Positions 12,194 through 22,554 of a stretch of DNA of 64,000 nt are shown here, piece by piece. Under the pieces are notes generated by a model. It did not search any database. It worked only from the letters and a program-made list of their open reading frames with translations, and was not told the origin of the DNA. This DNA comes from Agapanthus africanus (lineage: Eukaryota > Streptophyta > Magnoliopsida > Asparagales > Amaryllidaceae). How positions within the stretch are numbered: the first letter of the stretch is position 1; the number at the start of each line of letters is the position of its first letter. Where the stretch lies: assembly GCA_030015575.1 (NCBI GenBank), contig JASDDO010000006.1, forward strand, positions 207,581,632-207,645,631, written 5' to 3'. The position numbers were made by a program, and so were the translations under genes.

Positions 12194-12854
12194 TGTAAGT
12201 CCATGCTACCTCTCCCGGTACTTTCGGGCATGCAGAATTTGACGAAAAACAATTTTCTAGAGGTGGTAACATGGACTCAAAACCGGATCTTTGTTAAACA
12301 TCTAACTAACAACCTAACTAGGAGTTGTTAACTACTCGGTTAGGGGGTTATACCTTTCTTTCTTGAACTCCTTCGTCTTCAAGCCTCGATGGTTGTCCGG
12401 ATCGGCTTCACCCCGTCGTCTCCTTGCGCCGAAGATCGATCCACCTCGAAAGCTTCTACCTTTGGCTTCTTCTTCGATCTTTGAAGAAACTAGTTCACTT
12501 GGTTTGCCAAACCTTGTGAACTAGAGTGAGTAGAGAAGAGTGTGTTGGGATTTTCTCTATGGTTCTTGGTTCTCAACACATGAGACAAGTGAACCATAGA
12601 CTAAAGAGAGGGAGAGCAAGAGGAAGAAGATGAGAGCTCAAGAACACAAGAGAGAGAATGAAAATGATAGAATGAGAAAGACTTTTCTCTCTTGGCTCTC
12701 ATAATCCAAAGCCATCATCACAAATAATAGCAATCAAGTATTATGTGATGGTTTAAGCTACAATAGCCATATCATTTCATGCACTCATTTCTCACAAGAG
12801 AAACAAGCAAGTAAAAAGTCTTTGCCATGAAATGATAGCCATTGTCATCATGAT

Positions 12855-13022
12855 GGTCAACTAGTCCAACCTAGTCAACCGGTCAACAAAGTCAACAAGT
12901 CAACAAAGTCAACCCCTCAACAACCATGTCACCATAATACTTAATTAATATTATTGTTAATTACATATCATATTCTCATTAGGGTTGAGCAAAAAGTCAA
13001 TAGTCAACAGTCAACAGTCAAC
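12855..13022 (-). promoter_or_regulatory. Cluster of ten W-box-like TTGAC sites in the 3' LTR of B
   Basis: Ten GTCAA cores, each preceded by A or G, read in the sense strand as TTGAC[TC]. This is the core W-box bound by plant WRKY factors. Six lie in 12855-12915 and four in 12995-13022. The identical cluster is in the 5' LTR at 21069-21236. Defence-linked activation through such sites is known for some plant copia elements; here it is inferred only. Confidence 0.6.
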
Positions 13023-13037
13023 AACCCTAATGAGAAT
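12972..13037. repeat. Perfect 16-bp inverted repeat enclosing four W-box cores
   Basis: ATTCTCATTAGGGTTG at 12972-12987 is the exact reverse complement of 13022-13037. The 34-bp spacer holds four GTCAA cores. The same structure is at 21186-21251 in the other LTR. Confidence 0.9.
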
Positions 13038-14340
13038 CCTCTGCCTCTGTCTCTCCGTCAACTGTGCATACACACCCGCATCCGCGTTCCGAGGAACACG
13101 AATACATACTGGATAAATCCAATCCCAAAACGTACACTAGGATCTGGCTTAAACCAAAGCCCGCTAGTGTTAACTGTCCGGACACTGTACGTGCATAAGT
13201 GCACGGATGTGACCAAACCCTGTCCCAATACCATGCGACCTGTCGCAAAACCATGCGACCTTTACTCTTTTGCCTAAAGGCGAATAACTTTCTGTGTGGG
13301 ACTCTAAAGACTCGACACTATGCCGGCAGTGGATTTAACCACAGACCGCAAGCGGCACTAGCTGTGCGTAACGGTCCCCAGGTAGAAGCCGACAAGAAGA
13401 CTGACGAGGTGAAACCCATCTGAACTCCTACTGAGCCTGAATGTGACAGTCTTCGTACAGTCCGGTCTGTTCGTCTGATACATCGCATGGCAGGCCTAGG
13501 GAGGCGGTAAACGTCAGTCCCCTAATAGCGGTACAAGTCGTGTCGGAGTGAAGCCCAAAACACCCTGAGATAACACTGGAAGCCTATCAGTATATCTCGA
13601 TTGCCCTGGCCAGGGACTACTCGTGTAATGGCTCTCCTAGACATAGCGCGATGTCAACCCCCAATACCGGGAGAGACGAATCCTGTCTAACCGTCACTGC
13701 CTCCAAGTGCTTCGGGACTGCACCCAACTACCATCTGTTTGCACGACTCCTTTGAGCCGTGGTAGGGTAGTAATCAATGTACAGTGGGAACACACTCGAG
13801 GCGAAGTGACAGTGTCAAGTCAGCGGACTAAGCTGTACTCATGTCACCTGGGAACTGATAACTGACGATAGGTATAGTACCAACCGGTCAGTTCCCGACG
13901 AGTCCTGTCCAGTATACTCGTAACCTAACGAGCACCCGTATACTATCTCCAGTACGACGTACTGATAGCTGTGGGATAGACCATCTCCCACACTGGGATG
14001 AGAAGCGCATACGCTAGTCTACTCCGGAGTATCGATGCCCTGTCTCGATAGTCCTGCGACTAGGGACCTGTATAAGGATGTGCTTATAGATTACCCAGCC
14101 CCCACTAGTGTGACTGCCATCACAACGCTGGTAATCAAGCAAAGATCCTAAGGGCTCCACTAATGTGTATAGGTGATATACTAAAATAAACACATGTACA
14201 CATTGAAGTAGAAACAAACCAAGTAGTATACTACTATATTGAGCAAGATTGTTTATACAAGGTGAATATCCCAAGCTTCCATTAAGTAATATACAAACTA
14301 GTATGATACAGTAATGGCCTCTAGGGCATATACACTAACA

Positions 14341-14360
14341 ATCTCTCACTTGCACTAAGG
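14341..14360 (-). promoter_or_regulatory. Polypurine tract of element B
   Basis: On the minus strand the sequence CCTTAGTGCAAGTGAGAGAT ends directly at the start of the 3' LTR. It matches the tracts of A, C and E1. Confidence 0.85.
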
Positions 14361-16231
14361 CCATGCACTGGCGTATCGAAGACCTATCATCTCGATCAGC
14401 CGCTCGAACTGAGTCTGGGGCAAGGCCTTGGTGAATGGATCTGCCGTGTTATCTTCTGAAGCAACCCTCCGGACCTCGATCTCCTGGCGATCCACGATCT
14501 CCCTGATCAGGTGAAACCGCCTCAAGATGTGTCTGGATCTCTGATGGGACCTGGGTTCCTTCGCTAAAGCTATAGCCCCGTTGTTGTCGCAATACAGAGG
14601 TATTGGATCAACAATGGACGGAACCACCTGAAGTTCTTTCAAGAACTTCCTCATCCAGACAGCTTCTTTTGCGGCATCAGATGCAGCGATGTATTCCGCT
14701 TCCATCGTCGAGTCTGCAACGGTTTCCTGTTTGGAACTCTTCCAACACACCGCCCCTCCATTGAGGGTAAAGACAAAACCCGACATGGACTTGGAATCAT
14801 CCTTGTCACTCTGGAAGCTGGAGTCAGCAAAGGCCTCGATCTGGAGGTCTTTTCCGCCATACACCAAGAACATCTCCTTAGTCCTTCTCAGGTACTTGAG
14901 AATGTTCTTTACCGCTATCCAGTGTTTCTCCCCAGGGTTTGACTGATACCGGCTTACCACACTCAGTGCATAAGCTACATCCGGTCTGGTACACAACATC
15001 GCATACATTATAGAGCCTATCGCAGAAGCGTAGGGTATAATAGACATGCGATCCCTCTCCAAATCAGTCTTGGGAGACATCTCTTTAGAGAGGGTGATCC
15101 CGTGACAAGCCGGTAGGTTACCGCGCTTGGAATCTTCCATACTGAATCTTTTCAGTATGGTGTCGATGTACCTAGACTGTGAAAGTCCTAATATCCTCTT
15201 GGATCTATCACGATGGATCCGGATCCCCAGGATGTATGAGGCATCACCCAGGTCTTTCATGGAGAACCTGTGTGACAAAAACCCCTTGACAGATTGTAGC
15301 ATAGGAATGTCATTTCCTATTAAGAGAATGTCATCCACGTATAAAACGAGGAATACTACAGTTCTCGCTACAAATCTACTATAGATGCATGGTTCATCTG
15401 GATTTTTGATAAAGCCAAATTTCTTGACCGTCTCATCAAAACAGATGTTCCAACTCCGCGATGCCTGCTTTAGTCCATAGATGGACTTAAGCAACTTGCA
15501 CACCTTTCCGCTGCTTCCACTCTGAATGAAACCCTCTGGCTGGTCCATATAGACACACGCCTCTAAATTTCCATTTAGAAAAGCGGTCTTTACGTCCATC
15601 TGCCAAATCTCATAATCGTGGAAGGCAGCAATGGCAAGAAGGATCCGAATGGATTTCAGCATAGCTACTGGAGAAAAGGTCTCGTCATAGTCCAAACCAG
15701 GTCTTTGACGAAAACCCTTTGCAACCAGTTTAGCTTTATAGGTCTCAACCTGTCCATCTACACCAATCTTCCTTTTGAAGATCCACTTGCATCCTACGGG
15801 TTTTACCCCGTCTGGAGCAACGTCCAACGTCCATACTTTGTTGGTGTACATGGACTCCATTTCGGTCCGTATTGCATCCAGCCATTTTACCGAGTCGACG
15901 CTCTGAACAGCTTGCTGGAAGCTAGTAGGCTCATCATAATCTATGATGCAATCCTCTCTATCCCCGTCTATGAGAAAACCGCAGTATCTCTCGGGCGGAT
16001 GAGACTGCCTGCTACTCCTGCGGAGCGGCGTAGGAATGTCATGTTCTTTTGAACCCTCTGGTTCCACTAAGCTTTCAGTAATAGTCCGTGGTTCTGGAAT
16101 TTCTTCCAGTTCTATTTCGCTCCCACTTGTTTCCTTTTCTAAGAACTGGTGTTCCAGAAAATGGGCATTGCGAGAAACAATGATCTTTTGTTCCTCTGCG
16201 TAATAGAAGAGATACCCCCTGGAGTCTTTGG
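14355..16231 (-). CDS. Element B pol, reverse transcriptase and RNase H part
   Basis: About 625 residues, continuing the polyprotein in the -1 frame. The first ~130 residues are an acidic linker between integrase and RT, with the LRRSSRQSHPPERY stretch common in copia pol. RT motifs are clear: [29 protein letters not shown] (first catalytic Asp) and YVDDILLIGND (catalytic pair). RNase H shows FADSSFQSD, TMEAEY and YCDNNGA, the expected Asp-Glu-Asp set. It ends TKALPQTQFERL...YASAWP just before the polypurine tract. No internal stop is seen. An open frame extends upstream to 16307 but overlaps the first reading frame, so the true join is near 16231. The product copies element RNA into DNA in the virus-like particle. 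Confidence 0.9.
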
Positions 16232-18304
16232 GTATCCAACAAACTTGCACAGTACTGAGCATGCCTCGAGTTTGTCCGCATGCTGCTTTTTGACAAAAGC
16301 CGGACATCCCCAGATCTTCAGATATTGAAGATAGGGTTTCTTCCTACTCCATATTTCATATGGAGTGGTAGGCACAATCTTAGTCGGAACTCGGTTCAAA
16401 AGGTATGCAGCTGATTCTAGCGCATACCCCCAGAATGATCGCGGTAACTCAGTGTTACTCATCATGGACCGTACCATATCCAATAGGGTTCGGTTCCGTC
16501 TCTCCGATACACCGTTATGTTGCGGAGTGTATGGAGGAGTAAGCTGAGAGAGAATTCCGTTCTCTTTTAAATAGTCCAGGAACTCGGCACTCAAGTATTC
16601 TCCACCTCGATCCGATCTTAGAATCTTAATACTTTTGCCGGTTTGTTTTTCTACTTCATTCTTATATTCCCGGAACTTTCCAAAGGCTTCGGATTTATGT
16701 TTCATTAAGAAGACATAACCGTACCTTGAAAAGTCATCCGTAAAAGTAATGAAGTAAGAATAACCGCTTCGCGCATGTGTAGACATTGGACCGCACACGT
16801 CGCTGTGTACGAGTCCCAAGAGCTCGCTCGCTCTTACTCCGTGTCCAGTGAACGGAGTCTTTGTCATCTTTCCTTTGAGACAGGATTGACAAGTGGCATA
16901 CGATTGATATTCGAACGGATTCAAATATCCTTCTGTATGTAACTTCGTCAACCTTCTCTCATTGATGTGACCCAGTCTACAATGCCATAAGAAAGTCTGA
17001 TTAATTTCCGGAGACTTTCTTTTGTGTGTATTCTGGACATTGAAAATCTGTGGTTGGTTTAATACGTATATACCATTGCTTAATGTACCTGACCCAATCA
17101 GAACTTGATTAAGGTGAATGTTTACAACATTGCTTACAAACGCAAATTCATAACCTTCTTTAGAAACCAAAGATACAGAAATGATATTACAAGTTGCGTT
17201 GGGTACAAAAAAGCAATTACGTAAAACCAAAACATGTCCATCTGACATTCCCAGGTGATAGTCCCCCACGGCCTTAGCATCCATGCTAGCTCCGTTTGCA
17301 ACTTTGAGGGTCATGTCACCTGCCTTCAAAACCCTACGGTTTCTCAACGCCTGCAAAGAATTACAGATATGAGATCCTGATCCGGTATCCAATACCCAGG
17401 AAGTAGAGTTTATTGAAACACAGTTTTCAATAACATACACACCTGAAGCTGAAGCCGCAACCTGCTTCAATTCCTGTGTCCTGGCTTTCCAAGCCCTGCA
17501 ATCATTCTTCCAGTGTCCCTTCTTATGACAATAGAAGCATTCTTCTTTATCCACAAGCTGTCCCGCTTTCTTTTTTGCCTTTGCCTTTCCCTTCGTATCC
17601 ACTTTACTAACACCGCCCCTTGGTTTGGTGGGGGCTTTCTTCTTCTTTCCCTTGGCATTCGCCTTGGACCTAGAAGAGGAAGATCCTCCTACAAACAAAG
17701 TGGATGTTTCCCTACCTTTCTGTAGGATGCCCTCTGCGCTCCTCAGCATGTTGAGGAGTTCTGAAAGTTCAACTTCCTTTTCTTGTAAGTTGAAGTTCAG
17801 GATAAACTGGGCGTAAGTGGAAGGAAGGGACTGGAGAATTAAGTCTGTATAGAGCTCACTCTCCAACGTGGTCCCAAGGTCCGCGAGCTCCTCTATGTAG
17901 CCAATCATCTTAAGCACGTGTTCCGCTACCGATGATCCGACGGCCAACCTTGCCGAAAATAACTTCTTCGACACTTCGTATCTTGCGATACGAGACTGCT
18001 CTCTATACAGTTCTTTTGTATGGAGAAATATGGATTCGAGGTCCATATTCTCGTGCCTCCTCTGATGTTCGTTGTCTATAGAGGCAAGCACGAGGCACCT
18101 GGCCTTCGCGCAATCAATCTCCCAAGTCTTACGGATTTCCTTATCCGCGACGCTGGAGGTGGGACCTGGGACGGGGAGATTTTTGGTGGTAAGAAGATAC
18201 CCCAGCTTGTCGTAAGTGATTGCCATTTTGACATTCCTGAGCCAATCTTTGTAGTTTGGCCCTGTCAGTATGTTTTTATCTAGAAGTAACTTAAGTCCAG
18301 TCAT
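16139..18304 (-). CDS. Element B gag-protease-integrase part of the polyprotein
   Basis: The start chosen is the ATG at 18304 (MTGLKLLLDKN); an in-frame TTG lies 18 bases upstream but is less likely. Residues 1-200 are the copia gag region, followed by a lysine-rich linker and a zinc knuckle with Cys256, Cys259, His264, Cys269. The aspartic protease motif DTG is at 306-308. The integrase zinc finger is His441, His446, Cys472, Cys475. The catalytic triad is Asp502, Asp565, Glu601, with 35 residues between the last two. Real homology to the family ends near residue 691 (16232); the remaining residues to the stop at 16139 are out-of-frame read-through. Joined with the downstream frame the polyprotein would be about 1,316 residues, normal for copia. 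Confidence 0.9.
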   Translation of the reverse strand: MTGLKLLLDKNILTGPNYKDWLRNVKMAITYDKLGYLLTTKNLPVPGPTSSVADKEIRKTWEIDCAKARCLVLASIDNEHQRRHENMDLESIFLHTKELYREQSRIARYEVSKKLFSARLAVGSSVAEHVLKMIGYIEELADLGTTLESELYTDLILQSLPSTYAQFILNFNLQEKEVELSELLNMLRSAEGILQKGRETSTLFVGGSSSSRSKANAKGKKKKAPTKPRGGVSKVDTKGKAKAKKKAGQLVDKEECFYCHKKGHWKNDCRAWKARTQELKQVAASASGVYVIENCVSINSTSWVLDTGSGSHICNSLQALRNRRVLKAGDMTLKVANGASMDAKAVGDYHLGMSDGHVLVLRNCFFVPNATCNIISVSLVSKEGYEFAFVSNVVNIHLNQVLIGSGTLSNGIYVLNQPQIFNVQNTHKRKSPEINQTFLWHCRLGHINERRLTKLHTEGYLNPFEYQSYATCQSCLKGKMTKTPFTGHGVRASELLGLVHSDVCGPMSTHARSGYSYFITFTDDFSRYGYVFLMKHKSEAFGKFREYKNEVEKQTGKSIKILRSDRGGEYLSAEFLDYLKENGILSQLTPPYTPQHNGVSERRNRTLLDMVRSMMSNTELPRSFWGYALESAAYLLNRVPTKIVPTTPYEIWSRKKPYLQYLKIWGCPAFVKKQHADKLEACSVLCKFVGYPKTPGGISSITQRNKRSLFLAMPIFWNTSS
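16226..16232 (-). other. Frameshift point coinciding with a CCCAAAG heptamer
   Basis: In the zero frame the codons read TAC CCA AAG. A -1 slip on C CCA AAG leads directly into the RT frame (PKDSRGY). Elements A and C have the same region in one frame (PKNS). A one-base deletion is the simpler explanation; the heptamer fits the X XXY YYZ pattern, but a final G is a weak slip site in eukaryotes. Confidence 0.6.
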
Positions 18305-18802
18305 GTCGATTGGTCGCTGCAATTAGGAGAGAGAAGAAGAAACACTCAGCATGATGCTCTTGCAAGTTTAGAGTGGCTTTTAGTTTGTCTAAACAGGATG
18401 GCTCCCACTGTTTCTCGAATCCCTCCTCAAACCAAAAAGGAAGAATTAATCAGGATCAATCTCACCGTACAATACTTGCTTAACCGTTCGGCCAGGCTGG
18501 TGTCGGTACTTCGAGGGAGGTTTTCCAACGCTTTCGCGAAGTTCCTTAATTTAAGAACCTCTTTTCCCTGGGGGCGTAGCCCCGCTAACACCTTTATAGA
18601 CACCTACTTGGTTTATAGCATTGATCGTTAAGTGAGAAATTTCCCGAGGAGTAGCATATACTCACAGTAGGATCGGGATCCAAATATCATCGCGTGACGA
18701 AACTGAAGGAATCCTACCAGAATCATCACACTCCAAATGGTATGCAACACTAGCAAGTTTCAGTTCTTTTGAAACTCCCGATGTGGATTTTTGCCCCATG
18801 CA

Positions 18803-19015
18803 CTTATGACCTTGGTGTGAGGTCAAAATGTCATAAGTCACATGTCAAGTTCTTCCCATCATTATCCAGGTTAATTTGAACCCACCCGTACATACCCTTG
18901 ACGTAGGCCAAAATGACAGTACGACTGTCTCAAACCAACGCATTCTATCTATGCAACAGATAAATATCCGGCAGCTACCAATCACTATGCCTTGGCGTGA
19001 GGTCAAAATACATAG
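18803..19015 (-). ncRNA. Triple hairpin array in the leader of B
   Basis: Sense order: hairpin 1 at 19015-18985 (outer arms CTATG/CATAG), hairpin 2 at 18923-18887 (CGTAC/GTACG), hairpin 3 at 18837-18803 (CTTATGAC/GTCATAAG). Each apex carries TTGRC...GYYAA followed by GG; loops read CTCAC, CTAC and CTCAC. In hairpins 1 and 3 the inner stem has an A-C mismatch or weaker pairing. Counterparts with the same order and spacing exist in C, E1, E2 and E3. Confidence 0.65.
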
Positions 19016-19364
19016 CTTGAATACTACCGAATATTTAACTGAAATGATGGAGGGCTACGGATGGTTTTGGCAAAACCGTGAACGTAGTGAACTTGATATG
19101 ATCGATGGAACGAGATAGCTTTTAAAAGGAGTGGCTCAAGCTCCGCATTTAAAAGTTAGTTTTGAAAAGAACCGAGTGGTTTTTCGAAAGTGTTCCAACA
19201 ATTTTTACTTGGTTTATTTTCTTGCATTAGTTCTTTTAATACGTGTAATTCTTGCATTAGTTCTTTTAATGCGTCCCATCATTTAATCCTACCATTGCAG
19301 AAAACAACCAAAATATGACGTACGCTTATGCCATTCGCATTCGTCACGGGGCCCCGTCATTACC

Positions 19365-19385
19365 CGTTAGGTTACTTAACTAACG
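19365..19385 (-). ncRNA. CGTTAG/CTAACG stem-loop in the leader of B
   Basis: Arms at 19365-19370 and 19380-19385 enclose a 9-base loop. The surrounding sequence (GCTAGCCCAGCCCCCGCTC, GACGGGGCC, GAATGCGAATGGCATAAGCG in sense) is conserved in C and all E elements. Confidence 0.6.
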
Positions 19386-20154
19386 ACAGAGCGGGGGCTG
19401 GGCTAGCGCAGCTGTAAAACATAAGCAACGCCTAAATAATATCATAAATAGATATATTGCAATAATAGCCATTTCAGATCACAGATGAACACATTGGATA
19501 TAGCAGGAATCCGCAATCGTACGAGCCTGTAACGAAAAGCAGATTACACGGTCGCGGTGAATAGCCAAAACCCCACCCAAGACCCCTACGGGTGCGGCAA
19601 ACTACCCGCCAAGTACCCGAAGCGAAGCAACCTCCCTCAACCCCGTGAGTAGGCCACTCGGCACTTCGGCATACCCGGTAGTTTGTGCACCCCCTCCATG
19701 GGTCTATCCTAGGAGCATAAACAGTAAAAAGAAATTATACAATGACGGCTACAACCCCGACCCGGTTGTGCGGCCATACAAATAATTATTACATCAATTT
19801 ACAAATTTACATGAATTGAAAGAAAACAAAACTCTCGTCTCACAACCCCCGGCTATTCACCCGCGACAATCCAATGAATTCATATACACATTCTAATGAC
19901 ATTACAGATCACAGATTTGTATAACCCCCACTAATCGATATATAGCGATTAGCAGACGTTCAATACAAATATCACATCACAGAAAAACCCGTCAGCTTAA
20001 GTCTTTAGAAGTTCGATCAAAAATACGGATTTTTAGGCCCCAAACATAAAATTTTCGTTCTGGAAAATCTGGGCTGAAAAGACATATTCCAAAAATCCCA
20101 AAACAACCCCAGAAATACATTGCACCAAATTTGGACCTCGGCCGAGTCAACTCG

Positions 20155-20200
20155 GCCGCGGAACCGCGGCGGGAGCGTGCTCCCGCCGCGTTTTCGCGGC
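20155..20200 (-). ncRNA. 22-bp GC-rich hairpin near the primer site of B
   Basis: Arms 20155-20176 and 20179-20200 pair with two mismatches around a 2-base loop; the inner 12 bp are perfect. It contains GGAACCGCGG, the motif found in the same leader position in C and E and in the LTR of F. Confidence 0.8.
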
Positions 20201-20394
20201 GCTTTGAACGGTTCGTGGGACCAAATTTTGTGGTTATTCAATAAAAAGCCTGAGCCGATTTTTAAGATGAAATTTATCAATTTTTGAACAGAATAAAAAT
20301 CGGCAGAAACTTGTCATATCGGGTTCGTTTCGTGACTTTTTCTTTGATCGATCTTCTAGTTACTTTGCTAACATGTTAGATAGAGTTTAACTAG

Positions 20395-20406
20395 GCTCTG
20401 ATACCA
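20395..20406 (-). promoter_or_regulatory. Primer-binding site of B (initiator tRNA-Met)
   Basis: Sense sequence TGGTATCAGAGC lies one base after the 5' LTR end and is complementary to the 3' end of plant initiator tRNA-Met, the standard copia primer. Confidence 0.95.
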
Positions 20407-20407
20407 C

Positions 20408-22554
20408 TGTAAGTCCATGCTACCTCTCCCGGTACTTTCGGGCATGCGGAATTTGACGAAAAACAATTTTCTAGAGGTGGTAACATGGACTCAAAACCGG
20501 ATCTTTGTTAAATATCTAACTAACAACCTAACTAGGAGTTGTTAACTACTCGGTTAGGGGGTTATACCTTTCTTTCTTGAACTCCTTCATCTTCAAGCCT
20601 CGATGGTTGTCTGGATCGGCTTCACCACGTCGTCTCCTTGCGCCGAAGATCGATCCACCTCGAAAGCTTCTACCTTTGGCTTCTTCTTCGATCTTTGAAG
20701 AAACTAGTTCACTTGGTTTGCCAAACCTTGTGAACTAGAGTGAGTAGAGAAGAGTGTGTTGGGATTTTCTCTATGGTTCTTGGTTCTCAACACATGAGAC
20801 AAGTGAACCATAGACTAAAGAGAAGGAGAGCAAGAGGAAGAAGATGAGAGCTCAAGAACACAAGAGAGAGAATGAAAATGATAGAATGAGAAAGACTTTT
20901 CTCTCTTGGCTCTCATAATCCAAAGCCATCATCACAAATAATAGCAATCAAGTATTATGTGATGGTTTAAGCTACAATAGCCATATCATTTCATGCACTC
21001 ATTTCTCACAAGAGAAAAAAGCAAGTAAAAAGTCTTTGCCATGAAATGATAGCCATTGTCATCATGATGGTCAACTAGTCCAACCTAGTCAACCGGTCAA
21101 CAAAGTCAACAAGTCAACAAAGTCAACCCCTCAACAACCATGTCACCATAATACTTAATTAATATTATTGTTAATTACATATCATATTCTCATTAGGGTT
21201 GAGCAAAAAGTCAATAGTCAACAGTCAACAGTCAACAACCCTAATGAGAATCCTCTGCCTCTGTCTCTCCGTCAACTGTGCATACACACCCGCATCCGCG
21301 TTCCGAGGAACACGAATACATACTGGATAAATCCAATCCTAAAACGTACACTAGGATCTGGCTTAAACCAAAGCCCGCTAGTGTTAACTGTCCGGACACT
21401 GTACGTGCATAAGTGCACGGATGTGACCGAACCCTGTCCCAATACCATGCGACCTGTCGCAAAACCATGCGACCTTTACTCTTTTGCCTAAAGGCGAATA
21501 ACTTTCTGTGTGGGACTCTAAAGACTCGACACTACGCTGGCAGTGGGTTTAACTACAGACCGCAAGCGGCACTAGCTGTGTGTAACGGTCCCCAGGTAGA
21601 AGCCGACAAGAAGACTGACGAGGTGAAACCCATCTGAACTCCTACTGAGCCTGAATGTGACAGTCTCCGTACAGTCCGGTCTGTTCGTCTGATACATCAC
21701 ATGGCGGGCCTAGGGGGGCGGTAAACGTCAGTCCCCTAATAGCGGTACAAGTCGTGTCGGAGCGAAGCCCAAAACACCCTGAGATAACACTGGAAGCCTA
21801 CCAGTATATCTCGATTGCCCTGGCCAGGGACTACTCGTGTAATGGCTCTCTTAGACACAGCGCGATATCAACCCCCAATACCGGGAGAGACGAATCCTGT
21901 CTAACCGTCACTGCCTCCAAGTGCTTCGGGACTGCACCCAATTACCACATGTTTGCACGACTCCTTTGAGCCGTGGTAGGGTAGTAATCAAAGTACAGTG
22001 GGAACACACTCGAGGCGAAGTGACAGTGTCAAGTCAGCGGACTAAGCTGTACTCATGTCACCTGGGAACTGATAACTGACGATAGGTATAGTACCAACCG
22101 GTCAGTTCCCGACGAGTCCTGTCCAGTGTACTCGTAACCTAACGATCACCCGTATACTATCTCCAGTACGACGTACTGATGGCTGTGGGACAGACCATCT
22201 CCCACACTGGGATGAGAAGCGAATACGCTAGTCTACTCCGGAGTATCGATGCCCTGTCTCGATAGTCCTGCGACTAGGGACCTGTATAAGGATGTGCTTA
22301 TAGATTACCCAGCTCCCACTAGTGTGACTGCCATCACAACGCTGGTAATCAAGCAAAGATCCTAAGGGCTCCACTAATGTGTATATGTGATATACTAAAA
22401 TAAACACATGTACACATTAAAATAGAAACAAACCAAGTAGCATACTACTATATTGAGCAAGATTGTTTATACAAGGTGAATATCCCAAGCTTCCATTAAG
22501 TAATATACAAACCAGTATGATACAGTAATGGCCTCTAGGGCATATACACTAACA
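20408..22554 (-). repeat. 5' LTR of element B
   Basis: 2,147 bp, starting TGTTAGTG at 22554 in sense and ending ACA at 20408. The W-box cluster is at 21069-21236 and the enclosing inverted repeat at 21186-21251. Transcription should start within this copy. Confidence 0.95.

Larger units (their letters stand above)
12194..14340 (-). repeat. 3' LTR of element B
   Basis: In sense orientation it opens TGTTAGTGTATATGCCC at 14340 and ends GGACTTACA at 12194. It is colinear with 20408-22554 at an offset of 8,214 with no net indel. Differences are mostly transitions. Confidence 0.95.
18305..20394 (-). other. 5' leader of element B
   Basis: About 2.1 kb between primer site and gag start with no long open frame in sense orientation. 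It contains a GC-rich hairpin (20155-20200), a CGTTAG/CTAACG stem (19365-19385) and the triple hairpin array (18803-19015). Leaders of this length are typical of Angela/BARE elements, whose dimerisation and packaging signals lie in this region. Confidence 0.85.
12194..22554 (-). mobile_element. Element B: nearly intact Ty1/copia (Angela-like), 10,361 bp
   Basis: Both LTRs are 2,147 bp (12194-14340 and 20408-22554) with about 40 differences by eye, under 2%, so this is a young insertion. The primer site, long leader, gag-pol, polypurine tract and TSD are all present. Order of coding domains is gag, protease, integrase, RT, RNase H, which defines Ty1/copia. A single frameshift between IN and RT is the only obvious coding lesion. 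This is the best candidate in the window for an active or recently active donor of proteins. Confidence 0.95.

Noticed and set aside
15618-16052. 144-codon open frame on the plus strand
   Set aside because: It lies antisense to the conserved RT domain of B and is a shadow of that coding sequence.
18305-18322. Start of B gag at the upstream TTG (18322)
   Set aside because: The ATG at 18304 gives MTGLKLL, aligns in position with the ATG of C, and avoids a non-ATG start.
20395-20406. Possible tRNA fragments at the GCTCTGATACCA / TGGTATCAGAGC sites
   Set aside because: These are primer-binding sites beside LTR ends; no tRNA cloverleaf surrounds them.
12954-21491. A 107-codon open frame occurring twice (12954-13277 and 21168-21491)
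   Set aside because: It is duplicated only because it lies in both LTRs of B, and it runs antisense to the element. It crosses the W-box repeat and inverted repeat and has no domain.
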